A DNA stretch of 64,000 bases from Flavobacterium sp. SM15 (GCF_022012335.1 NZ_JAKLTO010000001.1:310001-374000), one strand, 5' to 3'. Counted from the first letter of the stretch, positions 34,601 through 44,738 are shown. Program-made: numbers and translations. The notes: a model not told the origin generated them from the letters alone.

Positions 34601-36028
34601 ATGACAGAAGCAACTTTTTCAAAACATACTTTATCCCGTATTTTTTCTACAATCAAAACCGCTGTTAAAGGCGACGAATCTTTTGATTATACAAGTGGAA
34701 GCATTAAAAAAGCCGTAATTCTCTTAGCCATTCCGATGGTACTGGAGATGATGATGGAATCCGTATTTGCCTTAGTCGATTTGTACTTCGTAGGGCATCT
34801 GGAGCACAGTAGTTTTGCTATTCAGACCGTAGGATTAACCGAATCGGTACTCACTATTATTTATTCGCTGGCCATTGGCATCAGTATGGCGGCAACAGCT
34901 GTAGTAGCGCGACGAATCGGCGAAAAAAACCCGCAGGCCGCAGCCAAAGCAGGTATGCAGGCCATTTTAATCGCTTTTGCCATCAATACAATAATCAGTA
35001 TTTTAGGTTTTCTTTATGCGAAAGAAATTTTATTGCTGATGGGCGCTTCCCAAGAAGCCGCCGACTACGGCGTGAATTTTACCCGCATCATGATGGGCGG
35101 AAGTTTGTGCATCATGCTGTTATTTCTTATTAACGGAATATTCCGAGGTGCCGGAAATGCCGCCATTTCCATGCGCAGTTTGTGGCTGGCCAACCTTTGC
35201 AATATTATATTGTGTCCGATTTTCATTAACGGTTTAGGGCCGATTCCTGCTTTTGGGCTAATCGGTGCAGCAATCGCAACGACCACCGGACGAAGTATTG
35301 GGGTACTGTATCAATTGTACCATTTATTCAACGGAAAAGGCATCCTGAAAATCGTTTGGTCGCATTTTACCCCAGATTGGGAACAGATTCGACACATCGT
35401 TAAAATTGCTGCTCCAGGTGTTTTACAATTTGTCATTGCTTCCTGTAGCTGGATTTTCTTAGCACAATTGGTTGCCACTACAGGAGGCGATCAGGGTTCG
35501 GCAGGATATCAGACCGCATTGCGCATCATGATGTTTTTTATTCTTCCGGCATGGGGGCTGAGTAATGCAGCAGCTACTTTGGTAGGACAAAACTTAGGAG
35601 CAAAACAAATTGAACGTGCGGAAAAATCGGTATTTACCACCGCAAAATACAATGTGATTTTCATGGCAACCATTATGGTTATCACTTTGCTTTTCGGAAG
35701 CTATGTGATTTCGTTTTTCACCAACGATACTATAGTTCAGAGAATTGCCGTGGAAGCCTTGCAAACCATGAGCCTTGGCTACATTTTCTACGGAATCGGG
35801 ATGGTTCTAATCAATACCTTCAATGGAGCCGGTGATACTTGGACGCCTACTAAAGTTAACTTTGTTGGGTTTTGGTTGTTTCAAATACCGCTGGCGTATT
35901 TTTTAGCAAAACATCTTAAAATGGGACCGAGTGGGGTTTTTATGGCCGTGCCGATTGCAGAAACTGCGATTACTTTAGCCAGTATAGTGTTGTACCGTAA
36001 AGGGAAATGGAAAAAGGTTCAGGTTTAA
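34601..36028 (+). CDS. MATE family efflux transporter
   Basis: 475 residues with twelve predicted membrane helices in two six-helix halves, preceded by about 40 cytoplasmic residues. MATE transporters export cationic drugs or metabolites in exchange for Na+ or H+. Landmarks: AIPMVLEMMMESVFALVDLY (helix 1), GIFRGAGNAAISM in the first half, and LVGQNLGAKQIERAEKSVF and NTFNGAGDTWTPTKVN in the second. It is monocistronic, with a structured leader and a bidirectional terminator. Substrate unknown. Confidence 0.93.
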   Translation: MTEATFSKHTLSRIFSTIKTAVKGDESFDYTSGSIKKAVILLAIPMVLEMMMESVFALVDLYFVGHLEHSSFAIQTVGLTESVLTIIYSLAIGISMAATAVVARRIGEKNPQAAAKAGMQAILIAFAINTIISILGFLYAKEILLLMGASQEAADYGVNFTRIMMGGSLCIMLLFLINGIFRGAGNAAISMRSLWLANLCNIILCPIFINGLGPIPAFGLIGAAIATTTGRSIGVLYQLYHLFNGKGILKIVWSHFTPDWEQIRHIVKIAAPGVLQFVIASCSWIFLAQLVATTGGDQGSAGYQTALRIMMFFILPAWGLSNAAATLVGQNLGAKQIERAEKSVFTTAKYNVIFMATIMVITLLFGSYVISFFTNDTIVQRIAVEALQTMSLGYIFYGIGMVLINTFNGAGDTWTPTKVNFVGFWLFQIPLAYFLAKHLKMGPSGVFMAVPIAETAITLASIVLYRKGKWKKVQV

Positions 36029-36136
36029 AACCAATACTTCAGAAATTGTGACAAAAAATAATTTTAAAAAAAAGTCATAGTTTTTGTTTCAAAAAAATAA
36101 AAAATAAAATTTTGAAACAGTTAAAATCACCCATAA

Positions 36137-36170
36137 AAAAATCCGTCTGATTTGTAACCAGACGGATTTT
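36137..36170. terminator. Bidirectional terminator between the MATE gene and dusB
   Basis: AAAATCCGTCTG / CAGACGGATTTT perfect 12-bp stem, 10-nt loop. Confidence 0.92.
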
Positions 36171-36186
36171 ATATTTTAAAGTATCG

Positions 36187-37179
36187 TTATACAATCTGAT
36201 AATCCGAAAAGGCATCGCGGATTTCATCAAAAATTTGCATCAATTCTTCTGCACTGTTATTCGTTACCAACTTTTGTCGGTACTCCTTAAAATGAGGAAT
36301 TCCCTTGAAATAATTGGTATAATGACGGCGCATTTCTACGATACCTACATGTTCGCCTTTCCACTCCATTGACCAGTTCAAATGGTTTTGAGCTGCTTGA
36401 ATGCGAGCTACCATATCTGGTGGTGGTAATAATTCTCCAGTTTTGAAGTAGTGCTTGATTTCGTCAAAAATCCAAGGATAACCAATTGCAGCGCGACCGA
36501 TCATCATTCCGTCAAGTCCGTATTTGTTTTTGTACTCCAAGGCTTTTTCCGGGGAATCAATGTCGCCGTTTCCAAAAATCGGCATGGTGATTCTCGGATT
36601 TTCTTTCACCCTTTGAATGTGTGACCAATCCGAATGGCCTTTGTACATCTGGGCGCGGGTACGCGCGTGAATGGTTAAAGCCTGAACTCCCACATCTTGC
36701 AAACGCTCGGCAACCTCATCGATATTGATGGAACTTTCATCCCAACCCAAACGGGTTTTCACCGTTACCGGAAGATTGGTTCCTTTGATAACCGCTTTGG
36801 TTAGGCGCACCATCAAATCCACATCTTTCAAAACTCCGGCACCTGCTCCTTTACAGACCACCTTTTTCACCGGGCAACCAAAGTTGATGTCTACCAAATC
36901 AGGTTGCACTGTATCAACAATTTTGGCCGATAGTTCCATCGCTTCTTCATCACCTCCGAAAATCTGGATCCCTACCGGGCGCTCGTAGTCAAAGATATCC
37001 AGCTTTTTTTTGCTTTTCATGGCATCACGGATCAGTCCTTCGGAAGAAATGAATTCCGAGTACATCAAATCGGCTCCGTGCTGTTTGCACAAACGACGAA
37101 ACGGTGGATCGCTCACGTCTTCCATAGGCGCGAGCAACAAAGGGAAATCCGGTAATTCTATGTTGCCAATCTTAACCAT
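36187..37179 (-). CDS. dusB: tRNA-dihydrouridine synthase (DusB type)
   Basis: 330 residues. An FMN-dependent TIM barrel that reduces uridines in the tRNA D-loop. Landmarks: LLLAPMEDVSDPPFRRLCKQ near 14-33, catalytic C102 in DINFGCPVKKVVCKGAGAG, TVKTRLGW, LTIHARTRAQMYKG and IGRAAIGYPWIF. A -7 box candidate TAATTTTG lies just upstream (37204-37197 on the minus strand). It is divergent from lepA, another translation-related gene. Confidence 0.95.
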   Translation of the reverse strand: MVKIGNIELPDFPLLLAPMEDVSDPPFRRLCKQHGADLMYSEFISSEGLIRDAMKSKKKLDIFDYERPVGIQIFGGDEEAMELSAKIVDTVQPDLVDINFGCPVKKVVCKGAGAGVLKDVDLMVRLTKAVIKGTNLPVTVKTRLGWDESSINIDEVAERLQDVGVQALTIHARTRAQMYKGHSDWSHIQRVKENPRITMPIFGNGDIDSPEKALEYKNKYGLDGMMIGRAAIGYPWIFDEIKHYFKTGELLPPPDMVARIQAAQNHLNWSMEWKGEHVGIVEMRRHYTNYFKGIPHFKEYRQKLVTNNSAEELMQIFDEIRDAFSDYQIV

Positions 37180-37278
37180 CCTGCTGCATTTTGCGGCAAA
37201 ATTACAAATTTTTATGAGTTTCGACTACTGTTTAACGTTTCCAATGCTGAATCTGCGCTTCACAATCAAAACTTTGAC

Positions 37279-37286
37279 TATATTTG
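37279..37286 (+). promoter_or_regulatory. -7 box (TATATTTG) of lepA
   Basis: Perfect TAnnTTTG match upstream of the structured element; a start near 37293 gives a leader of about 160 nt that contains the Flavo-1-like RNA. TTG not found at the normal distance. Confidence 0.5.
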
Positions 37287-37325
37287 CCGATTAAATTCAC
37301 TACCTTTAAAGTGAAGTTGCGTTAG

Positions 37326-37394
37326 GGGTTGCAGCGGCATCCTTTTTGATGGCTGAGGCTCCCGAAGTCACCAAAAAGATACAGCGGAAGACCC
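37326..37394 (+). ncRNA. Conserved structured element (Flavo-1-like), copy 2, in the lepA leader
   Basis: Core GGCATCC (37336-37342) and GATACAGCGGA (37378-37388) shared with copy 1. The inner hairpin is different: CTTTTTG / CAAAAAG (37342-37348, 37372-37378), extended by TGGCT / AGTCA. The outer stem is GGGTT / GACCC (37326-37330, 37390-37394) where copy 1 has CCTG / CAGG, so pairing is kept while bases change. Confidence 0.55.
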
Positions 37395-37414
37395 GACCCT
37401 TGTGGGAACGCCTG

Positions 37415-37431
37415 CTTCGACAGGCTCAGCC
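37415..37431 (+). repeat. Copy of the dispersed flavobacterial GGCTGAGCCTGTCGAAG motif (reverse orientation)
   Basis: CTTCGACAGGCTCAGCC is the reverse complement of a motif common between genes in Flavobacteria (recalled, not searched). A diverged forward copy, GGCTGAGGCTCCCGAAG, sits at 37351-37367 inside the hairpin of the structured element; 14 of 17 positions could pair. Confidence 0.55.
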
Positions 37432-37455
37432 ACCTAAATTTGACAGTATTTGAAG

Positions 37456-39252
37456 ATGAAGAAAATAAGAAACTTTTGCATTATTGCACACATTGACCAC
37501 GGAAAAAGTACGTTGGCGGATCGTTTATTGGGCGCAACCCAAACCGTAACGGCCCGTGAGGAAAAAGCTCAGTTGTTGGACAATATGGACTTGGAACGCG
37601 AACGTGGGATTACCATTAAGAGTCACGCCATTCAGATGGAGTACACCTACAAAGGCGAACAATACATCCTGAATTTGATTGACACTCCGGGACACGTGGA
37701 TTTCTCCTATGAGGTTTCCCGCTCCATAGCGGCGTGTGAAGGCGCACTTTTAATTGTGGATGCAGCGCAAAGTATTCAGGCGCAAACCATTTCCAACTTA
37801 TACCTTGCTTTAGAGAATGACCTGGAAATTATCCCGGTACTAAACAAAGTGGATTTACCAAGTGCGAATCCGGAAGAGGTAAGCGATGATATTATCGATT
37901 TATTAGGTTGTAAACTGGAAGACATCATCCACGCTTCGGGGAAAACCGGGTTTGGAGTCGATAAAATTTTAGAAGCAATCGTAGAGCGTATTCCTGCACC
38001 GGAAGGAAATCCGGACGAACCGCTTCAGGCACTAATTTTCGACTCGGTGTACAATCCGTTTAGAGGAATTGAAGTTATTTTCCGTGTGAAAAACGGGGAA
38101 ATCAAAAAAGGCCAGAAGATTAAATTCATGGCCACCGGGAATGAATATTTTGCAGATGAAATCGGGACTTTGAAATTAAATCAGGTGCCGAAAAATGTAA
38201 TCTCTGCCGGAGACGTAGGGTATTTGATTTCAGGAATCAAAGAAGCAAAAGAAGTAAAAGTGGGGGACACGTTAACCGACGCAAAAACCCCAACTACCAA
38301 TATGATCCACGGATTTGAGGACGTAAAACCAATGGTATTCGCCGGAATCTATCCGGTTGATACGGAAGATTATGAGGATTTACGCGCTTCCATGGAAAAA
38401 TTACAGCTGAACGATGCTTCGTTAGTGTTTGCTGCGGAAAGTTCGGCGGCTTTAGGGTTTGGTTTCCGATGCGGATTCTTGGGAATGCTGCACATGGAGA
38501 TCATCCAGGAGCGTTTGGAGCGTGAATTCGACATGACGGTAATCACAACGGTTCCGAACGTTTCGTATTTGGCCTACACCAAAAAAGATCCGGATACGCC
38601 GTTTGTGGTGAACAACCCTTCGGATTTACCGGAACCTTCCAAATTAGACCGTGTAGAAGAACCTTACATCAAAGCAACGATTATTACCAAAGCGGATTTC
38701 GTAGGAAACGTAATGAGTTTGTGTATCGAGAAACGCGGATTGATCACAAATCAGACCTATTTAACTACTGAGCGTGTTGAATTGAATTTCGATATGCCAC
38801 TGGCGGAGATCGTATTCGACTTCTACGACAGATTGAAAACCGTTTCTAAAGGTTATGCCTCTTTTGATTACCACCCAATTGGAATGCGTACTTCGAAATT
38901 GGTGCGCTTGGATGTACTGTTGAACGGTCAAAACGTGGATGCTTTATCGGCATTAATTCACGAAGACAATGCCTACCATATCGGTAAAAAAATGTGTGAG
39001 AAATTGCGCGAACTGATCCCGAGACAACAGTTTGATATTCCGATTCAGGCTGCGATTGGTGCAAAAATCATCGCGCGTGAAACCATCAAAGCCTTACGTA
39101 AAGACGTAACTGCAAAATGTTACGGAGGGGACATTTCCCGTAAACGTAAACTATTGGAAAAACAAAAAGCCGGTAAAAAACGTATGCGTCAAGTAGGAAA
39201 TGTAGAGATTCCACAATCGGCATTTATGGCAGTTTTGAAACTGAACGATTAA
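37456..39252 (+). CDS. lepA: Elongation factor 4 (LepA) GTPase
   Basis: 598 residues from ATG 37456; an in-frame TTG two codons earlier is unlikely. The G1 motif AHIDHGKST is at 11-19, the G3 motif DTPGHVDF and G4 NKVDLP follow, and the C-terminal [19 protein letters not shown] tail is the LepA-specific domain. LepA is a ribosome-associated translational GTPase implicated in back-translocation, initiation and 30S assembly. Its long structured leader is unusual. It is terminated by a strong hairpin. Confidence 0.97.
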   Translation: MKKIRNFCIIAHIDHGKSTLADRLLGATQTVTAREEKAQLLDNMDLERERGITIKSHAIQMEYTYKGEQYILNLIDTPGHVDFSYEVSRSIAACEGALLIVDAAQSIQAQTISNLYLALENDLEIIPVLNKVDLPSANPEEVSDDIIDLLGCKLEDIIHASGKTGFGVDKILEAIVERIPAPEGNPDEPLQALIFDSVYNPFRGIEVIFRVKNGEIKKGQKIKFMATGNEYFADEIGTLKLNQVPKNVISAGDVGYLISGIKEAKEVKVGDTLTDAKTPTTNMIHGFEDVKPMVFAGIYPVDTEDYEDLRASMEKLQLNDASLVFAAESSAALGFGFRCGFLGMLHMEIIQERLEREFDMTVITTVPNVSYLAYTKKDPDTPFVVNNPSDLPEPSKLDRVEEPYIKATIITKADFVGNVMSLCIEKRGLITNQTYLTTERVELNFDMPLAEIVFDFYDRLKTVSKGYASFDYHPIGMRTSKLVRLDVLLNGQNVDALSALIHEDNAYHIGKKMCEKLRELIPRQQFDIPIQAAIGAKIIARETIKALRKDVTAKCYGGDISRKRKLLEKQKAGKKRMRQVGNVEIPQSAFMAVLKLND

Positions 39253-39275
39253 TTTCTGAACTACTTTTCAACTAT

Positions 39276-39312
39276 AAAAACCCCAGCAATGTAACAGATT
39301 GCCGGGGTTTTG
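39276..39312 (+). terminator. Terminator of lepA
   Basis: AAAAACCCCAGCAAT / ATTGCCGGGGTTTT stem, then T-rich tail. Confidence 0.9.
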
Positions 39313-39394
39313 TTTTTAAACCTTCAACTAGCTACATTTCAATTATTTACAGTATATTTTTTTGTAACTTTAACTGGTTCCGAATGCAGTGGTT

Positions 39395-42300
39395 ATGAAA
39401 AAAAATTACTTCATATTACTTTTTTCAATTTGCTTTGGCGTTAACTCTCAGACCATAACTGTTGACGACACCTCAACTCCTCCCGATGCTTTGGTAAACC
39501 TTTTACTTGGGAATTCCTGTGTAGAAGTTTCCAATATTTCGGTTTCCTCAACACAATCAGTGGCTTACTTTAATAAAAACGGCTCTTCATTTCCTATTAA
39601 TGAAGGGATTATTATAAGAAACGGGCAAGCAATTTTAACACAAGGACCTTATACCAACACAAATTTAAGCAGTCAAAGCAACAGCACTACCGATGCTTAT
39701 CTGCAAACCATTAGCAACAACAGCGGACAATCTGCAGCTATTACCGATGTTGCCTTTTTAGAATTTGATTTTGTACCGCTTTCCAACCGGTTCAGTTTCG
39801 ACTTTCTATTTGCATCCAACGAATACGGCGAATACCAATGTGGCTTTAGTGATGTTTTTGCTTTTGTACTGACCGATTTAATCAACGGAAACGTCACGAA
39901 CTTAGCGGTAATCCCAGGAAGCTCAACTCCTGTGACCGTAAAAGACATTCGTGACCAAGCCTATAACAACCTTTGCAACTCGTCCAATCCAAATTTCTTC
40001 GACGTTTATAATGTGAATAATCCTACAGCTTCCACTCTAAATATGAGAGGACATACGGTAGTAATGAATGCTTCTGCAGCGGTGTCCCCTGGGAATTCCT
40101 ATAAAATAAGATTAGTGATTGGAGACTACAACGACTTCAATTATGATTCGGCTGTTTTTTTAGCTGCCGGAAGTTTTACCACAACTTTAGATTTAGGTCC
40201 GGACAAAACAATCTGCAACGGCGATTCTTATACCTTGGACACCTTTCTGGGTAACGCCTTTAGTTATCAGTGGTTTTTAAACGGGAATCCGATAAGCGGT
40301 GCCAACGCTTCAACTTATACCGTAACACAATCAGGCACTTATAGTGTTGAGATAACCAGAGGAACCTGTTTTATTACCGACACCATTGTTTTTAGTGATT
40401 TAAACGTAAATGCCCCTCAAAATCTTCAAACCTGCAATACCGGCAGCAGTTCGTACAATTACAATCTGACCCTCAATAATGAATCTTTTTTAGGGATTGA
40501 TCCACAAGTGTACGATGTTTTTTACTACGAATCCCTTGCCGATATCGCTTCCAATACTCCCATCCCTGCAGGAACCCTCGCTTCTTATTCGAGTACGGGG
40601 GGAGAAACAATTTATATCAAAATTTTAAATACCCAAACCGGTAATTTTTGCGATGCCGTGTACTCTTTCGATCTGATTGTTAACAGCCCGATTACCCCGG
40701 GAAGCAACATCAACGTAAATACCTGCAGCGACCCCGCCGGAACGACCTATAATTTACTAAATCTTAACCCTACTGTTTTAAACGGACAACCTTCTGCCAA
40801 TTACAACATTACCTATTACAATTCCCAATCGGATGCCCAACAAGGAATTAACAGTATTGGTTTTTCATTGGCTATTCCTGCGGGAGCTTCCAGTATTACC
40901 GTTTGGGCACAAATGCAGGATGTCTCAAACCCAAGTTGTATTGGAGTAACAAGCGCTATTATTACAGTTAATCCATTGCCTTTAGTTGATGACATTTCAG
41001 ATACTGTTGAATGTACGGATTACATCTTACCCCCCATTAGCAACGGAAATTATTTCACCGGAACAAACGGAAGCGGGATAGCTCTAAATCCAGGAGACAC
41101 AATTACGAACGGAGGGACTTATTATATTTTTGCCGGACCAGATGCCAACGGCTGTACCAACGAAACGAGTTTCACAGTTACAATGATCGACGAATTTTCT
41201 CCTTCTTTGGAGAATTGCGGCTCATTCACAGTACCGGTTCCTCCGAACAATATTGGGGCTTTTTACACAGCTTCGGGCGGTCCAACGGGAAGCGGAGTAC
41301 TCATACCTTTTGGGACTGTATTTAACAACACCGGTCAAAGTACCATAACCCAGAATCTTTATTATTATGCGGAAATGAACGGCACTCTTTGTGTAGACCA
41401 ATTGTTCACCATCAACATTCATCCGATTCCGCTGGCTGATGATCCGGCAGACATTACCACGTGTACTTCTTATACTTTACCGGCCTTAACCAATGGAGGC
41501 TACTTTTCATTATCAGGCGGACCTTCTGCATCCGGACAAATTCCTCTGTCTGCAGGGGATTCTATAAATGTTTCCCAAACGATCTACGTTTACAATTCCA
41601 ACCCGAACTGTTCCACAGAAAACCCTTTTACTGTTAATATAGTCGACACCACCATCTTCACGCCCCAATCCGGCTGTGGAACCTACTCCTTACCTCCAAT
41701 ATCTTTCGGTGGTTATTTTGACGCTCCAATGGGTGGTGGAAATCCAATTGACCCAACAGAGCCTATTACCAGCTCACAAATCATTTATTATTATGCGGTA
41801 ACTACTTCTTCACCAAATTGCACCGACAACTTAAGTTACAACATCACCATAAACCAAAAGCCTCTTGTAGATACAATTATAAGCGGAGTATATTGTGGGG
41901 AATTCATCCTTCCGGTTTTAACCAATGGAACTTATTTTACTTTATCCGGAGGAACAACAACTCCGGGAAATCAACAATTAAATCCAGGAGACAAAATCGA
42001 TTTGACAGGAACCCAGCTCGGTCCGGGAACCTATTATATTTATAATGGACCCGATACAAATGGGTGCTGGGACGAAAGTTCTTTTACCATTAACCTTAAT
42101 CCTTTCCCCTTAGCTGATGGGGTGATTGACCGATTTGAATGCAGCCCGTATTCCATCGCTCAACCAGTAAACGGAACTGTCTATACCGCTCCAGGCGGAC
42201 CTTCTGGCGGAGGAAGTATTGTTTCTCCAGCCGATGTATTTACCTCTTCACAAATTTTTTATCTGTACAATATCGATAATGGTACAGGCTGTTCCCTTGA

Positions 42301-43570
42301 TAAGAAATTCAATGTAACTTATAACGGCTTGGACTTACCCGATTATCCTCATGTAACAGTGTGTGATCATGATAATTATACTTTACCTGCTTTAACCCAT
42401 GTTCCTTCCACTCCTTTAAACTATTCTATAGGTTATTATTACGATCCGAATGGGGTGAACCCTGTACCTTCAGGAACTGTTTTTAACACTCCAAACACCC
42501 AAACAACCCTTTACGTTTTTGCCAGAAATGGAGATCGGGTTATCTGTACCCAAGAAGATAGTTTTGTACTTACGGTTTCCGAAACTCCAACGCTACCCAA
42601 CTACCCTACCGGAAAGGAGTACTGCGGTAGTTTCACATTGCCGGCATTGCCCACTACGAATTACAACGTCAACTATTACAGTCAATCCGGAGGTAATGGA
42701 TTGATAAGCGCTTCGAATTACACCTATTCACAGCCAGGCACTTACACCGTTTACGTTTATGCGACTGCTGTCAATAATACCAACTGTTTTGATGAAGCTT
42801 TCTTTACCTTTACGATACATCCGTTATTAGAAATTGATTTTCCCGATGGTGTCATCTGTGTTGATCCGGTAACTAATACCTCTATTCGAGATTATACGGT
42901 TAACACAGGTTTAAACCCGGCAATCTACACTGTTAACTGGTATTTAAATGGCACCTTAATGGGAACAGGTCCTAGTTATACTGCAACACAAGAAGGGATT
43001 TACGATGTTCGTTTTACCAAAATTACTCCTGATGTAGGAGCAAATTGCAATTATAAAGACACGCAGGTTGAGATCACAAAATCCAGCAAAGCAATAGCTT
43101 CTTATACGGCAAGTGGAGCTTTCGAAGACCAGATTGACATTGCAGTTTTAATTACTGGAGGATATGGTGACTATCTTTTTCAGTTGGATAATGGTCTTTT
43201 TCAGAGTAGCCCAGTTTTTTACGATGTGCCTTCCGGAGAGCATCTGATCAACATCAAAGATACTAAAGGGGATTGTGGCGATTTGACGCTAGTTGTTCAT
43301 GTATTAAAATATCCGCATTTCTTCACTCCTAATGGCGATACGTACAACGACTTTTGGAACATTACCGATTTAAAACACCAGCCCAGTGCCGTAATCAATA
43401 TTTACGACCGCTATGGAAAACTCCTCAAACAAATGAGTCCGGACAGCCCGGGTTGGGATGGCACCTTAAATGGCAAAGCACTTCCTTCCACCGATTATTG
43501 GTTTCAGGTTTTTTATACGCTTAATGGACAATCAGCAGAATTCAGAGCTCATTTTAGCTTGAAACGATAA
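39395..43570 (+). CDS. Large surface protein: choice-of-anchor L domain, Cys modules, T9SS type B tail
   Basis: 1391 residues from ATG 39395 (MKKNYFILLFSICFGVNSQ signal peptide). N-terminal choice-of-anchor L domain (about 25-275, with FLFASNEYGEYQCGFSDVFA). An Ig-like unit follows (DKTICNGDSYTLD ... YSVEITRGTC), then two looser repeats and about eight modules of 60-75 residues, each opening with a Cys and LPxLxxGxYF-like wording (CTSYTLPALTNGGYF, CGEFILPVLTNGTYF) and holding a second Cys near its end (NGCTNETSFTV). The end is the gliding-motility-associated type B T9SS domain: FFTPNGDTYNDFWNI, INIYDRYGKLLKQ, FSLKR. Likely a surface adhesin or filament; the function is inference. Confidence 0.93.
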   Translation: MKKNYFILLFSICFGVNSQTITVDDTSTPPDALVNLLLGNSCVEVSNISVSSTQSVAYFNKNGSSFPINEGIIIRNGQAILTQGPYTNTNLSSQSNSTTDAYLQTISNNSGQSAAITDVAFLEFDFVPLSNRFSFDFLFASNEYGEYQCGFSDVFAFVLTDLINGNVTNLAVIPGSSTPVTVKDIRDQAYNNLCNSSNPNFFDVYNVNNPTASTLNMRGHTVVMNASAAVSPGNSYKIRLVIGDYNDFNYDSAVFLAAGSFTTTLDLGPDKTICNGDSYTLDTFLGNAFSYQWFLNGNPISGANASTYTVTQSGTYSVEITRGTCFITDTIVFSDLNVNAPQNLQTCNTGSSSYNYNLTLNNESFLGIDPQVYDVFYYESLADIASNTPIPAGTLASYSSTGGETIYIKILNTQTGNFCDAVYSFDLIVNSPITPGSNINVNTCSDPAGTTYNLLNLNPTVLNGQPSANYNITYYNSQSDAQQGINSIGFSLAIPAGASSITVWAQMQDVSNPSCIGVTSAIITVNPLPLVDDISDTVECTDYILPPISNGNYFTGTNGSGIALNPGDTITNGGTYYIFAGPDANGCTNETSFTVTMIDEFSPSLENCGSFTVPVPPNNIGAFYTASGGPTGSGVLIPFGTVFNNTGQSTITQNLYYYAEMNGTLCVDQLFTINIHPIPLADDPADITTCTSYTLPALTNGGYFSLSGGPSASGQIPLSAGDSINVSQTIYVYNSNPNCSTENPFTVNIVDTTIFTPQSGCGTYSLPPISFGGYFDAPMGGGNPIDPTEPITSSQIIYYYAVTTSSPNCTDNLSYNITINQKPLVDTIISGVYCGEFILPVLTNGTYFTLSGGTTTPGNQQLNPGDKIDLTGTQLGPGTYYIYNGPDTNGCWDESSFTINLNPFPLADGVIDRFECSPYSIAQPVNGTVYTAPGGPSGGGSIVSPADVFTSSQIFYLYNIDNGTGCSLDKKFNVTYNGLDLPDYPHVTVCDHDNYTLPALTHVPSTPLNYSIGYYYDPNGVNPVPSGTVFNTPNTQTTLYVFARNGDRVICTQEDSFVLTVSETPTLPNYPTGKEYCGSFTLPALPTTNYNVNYYSQSGGNGLISASNYTYSQPGTYTVYVYATAVNNTNCFDEAFFTFTIHPLLEIDFPDGVICVDPVTNTSIRDYTVNTGLNPAIYTVNWYLNGTLMGTGPSYTATQEGIYDVRFTKITPDVGANCNYKDTQVEITKSSKAIASYTASGAFEDQIDIAVLITGGYGDYLFQLDNGLFQSSPVFYDVPSGEHLINIKDTKGDCGDLTLVVHVLKYPHFFTPNGDTYNDFWNITDLKHQPSAVINIYDRYGKLLKQMSPDSPGWDGTLNGKALPSTDYWFQVFYTLNGQSAEFRAHFSLKR

Positions 43571-43619
43571 TCATTTTACCTTCTAGTCAATACGTTTTTT
43601 AGTTTGGAACTTTACTTTG

Positions 43620-43627
43620 TACCTTTG
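43620..43627 (+). promoter_or_regulatory. -7 box (TACCTTTG) of thiL
   Basis: Perfect TAnnTTTG; start of transcription near 43633 excludes the longer in-frame start at 43617. Confidence 0.55.
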
Positions 43628-43652
43628 CGCTTCAAAATTAAGCCGAAACATC

Positions 43653-44705
43653 ATGATAGAAGATAAAAACCAACAACGCACCAGCATTGCCCAATTGGGA
43701 GAGTTTGGACTGATTGACCATTTGACGGGACAATTCGAAATCACTCAACCCTCAACCCTAAAAGGAATTGGAGACGACGCTGCTGTTTTAGATTTCAAAG
43801 GAAAAAAAACTGTTGTTTCCACCGATTTACTGATTGAAGGTGTGCATTTTGACTTGGCCTACATGCCTTTAAAACACTTAGGGTACAAAGCGGTTTCGGT
43901 CAATGTGTCTGACATTTGTGCAATGAATGCAAAGCCTACACAAATTACTGTTTCTTTGGCAGTTTCAAATCGTTTTCCTCTGGAAGCTTTAGAAGAATTG
44001 TATGCAGGAATTGCTTTGGCTGCAAAAACGTACAACATTGATGTTATTGGAGGCGACACCACTTCTTCTCAAAAAGGTTTATTGATTTCTATTACCGCTT
44101 TAGGTGAAGCCGAGGAAAAGGAAATTGTTTACCGAAAAGGAGCAACCTCTACAGACTTATTAGTTGTTTCGGGTGATCTTGGTGCGGCTTACATGGGTTT
44201 ACAGATTTTGGAGCGCGAAAAGCAAGTATTTTTAGTGAATCCGAACAACCAACCGGATTTGGAAAATTACACCTACTTGATTGAACGCCAATTAAAACCG
44301 GAAGCGCGAGTAGATGTTCGTGAAATCTTGGAAAAACTGGAAATCAAACCTACTTCTATGATTGATATTTCGGATGGTTTATCTTCAGAAATAATGCATT
44401 TGTGCAAGCAATCAAATTTAGGTTGTAATTTATACGAAGACAAATTACCGCTGGATCCGCAGTTCATAAATGTTTGTGAAGAGTTCAACATCGACAGTAC
44501 AACAGTAGCCATCAACGGTGGAGAAGATTACGAATTGCTATTCACCATCAAAATGGAAGATTACGACAAAATTAAAGGGAATCCCAACTTTACAGTAATT
44601 GGTCACATGACTCAGGAAAGTGAAGGAAAACATTTGGTTACCCGAGCCAATACTAAAATTGAACTAAAAGCAAGAGGCTGGAATGCTTTAAGCGAAGAAG
44701 AATAA
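43653..44705 (+). CDS. thiL: Thiamine-monophosphate kinase
   Basis: 350 residues from ATG 43653. ThiL phosphorylates thiamine monophosphate to the active diphosphate. Family landmarks: GIGDDAAVLDFKGKKTVVST near 47-66, DLLIEGVHFDL, the metal-binding SVNVSDICAMNAKP, VIGGDTTSSQKGLLISITALG and the C-terminal MIDISDGLSSEIMHLC and INGGEDYELLF. No other thiamine gene is adjacent. It ends at a hairpin shared with glyS. Confidence 0.95.
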   Translation: MIEDKNQQRTSIAQLGEFGLIDHLTGQFEITQPSTLKGIGDDAAVLDFKGKKTVVSTDLLIEGVHFDLAYMPLKHLGYKAVSVNVSDICAMNAKPTQITVSLAVSNRFPLEALEELYAGIALAAKTYNIDVIGGDTTSSQKGLLISITALGEAEEKEIVYRKGATSTDLLVVSGDLGAAYMGLQILEREKQVFLVNPNNQPDLENYTYLIERQLKPEARVDVREILEKLEIKPTSMIDISDGLSSEIMHLCKQSNLGCNLYEDKLPLDPQFINVCEEFNIDSTTVAINGGEDYELLFTIKMEDYDKIKGNPNFTVIGHMTQESEGKHLVTRANTKIELKARGWNALSEEE

Positions 44706-44735
44706 AAAAGGCTTTCCGATTGGAAAGCCTTTTTA
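44705..44735. terminator. Bidirectional terminator between thiL and glyS
   Basis: AAAAAAGGCTTTCC / GGAAAGCCTTTTT around a short loop. Confidence 0.9.
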
Positions 44736-44738
44736 GTA

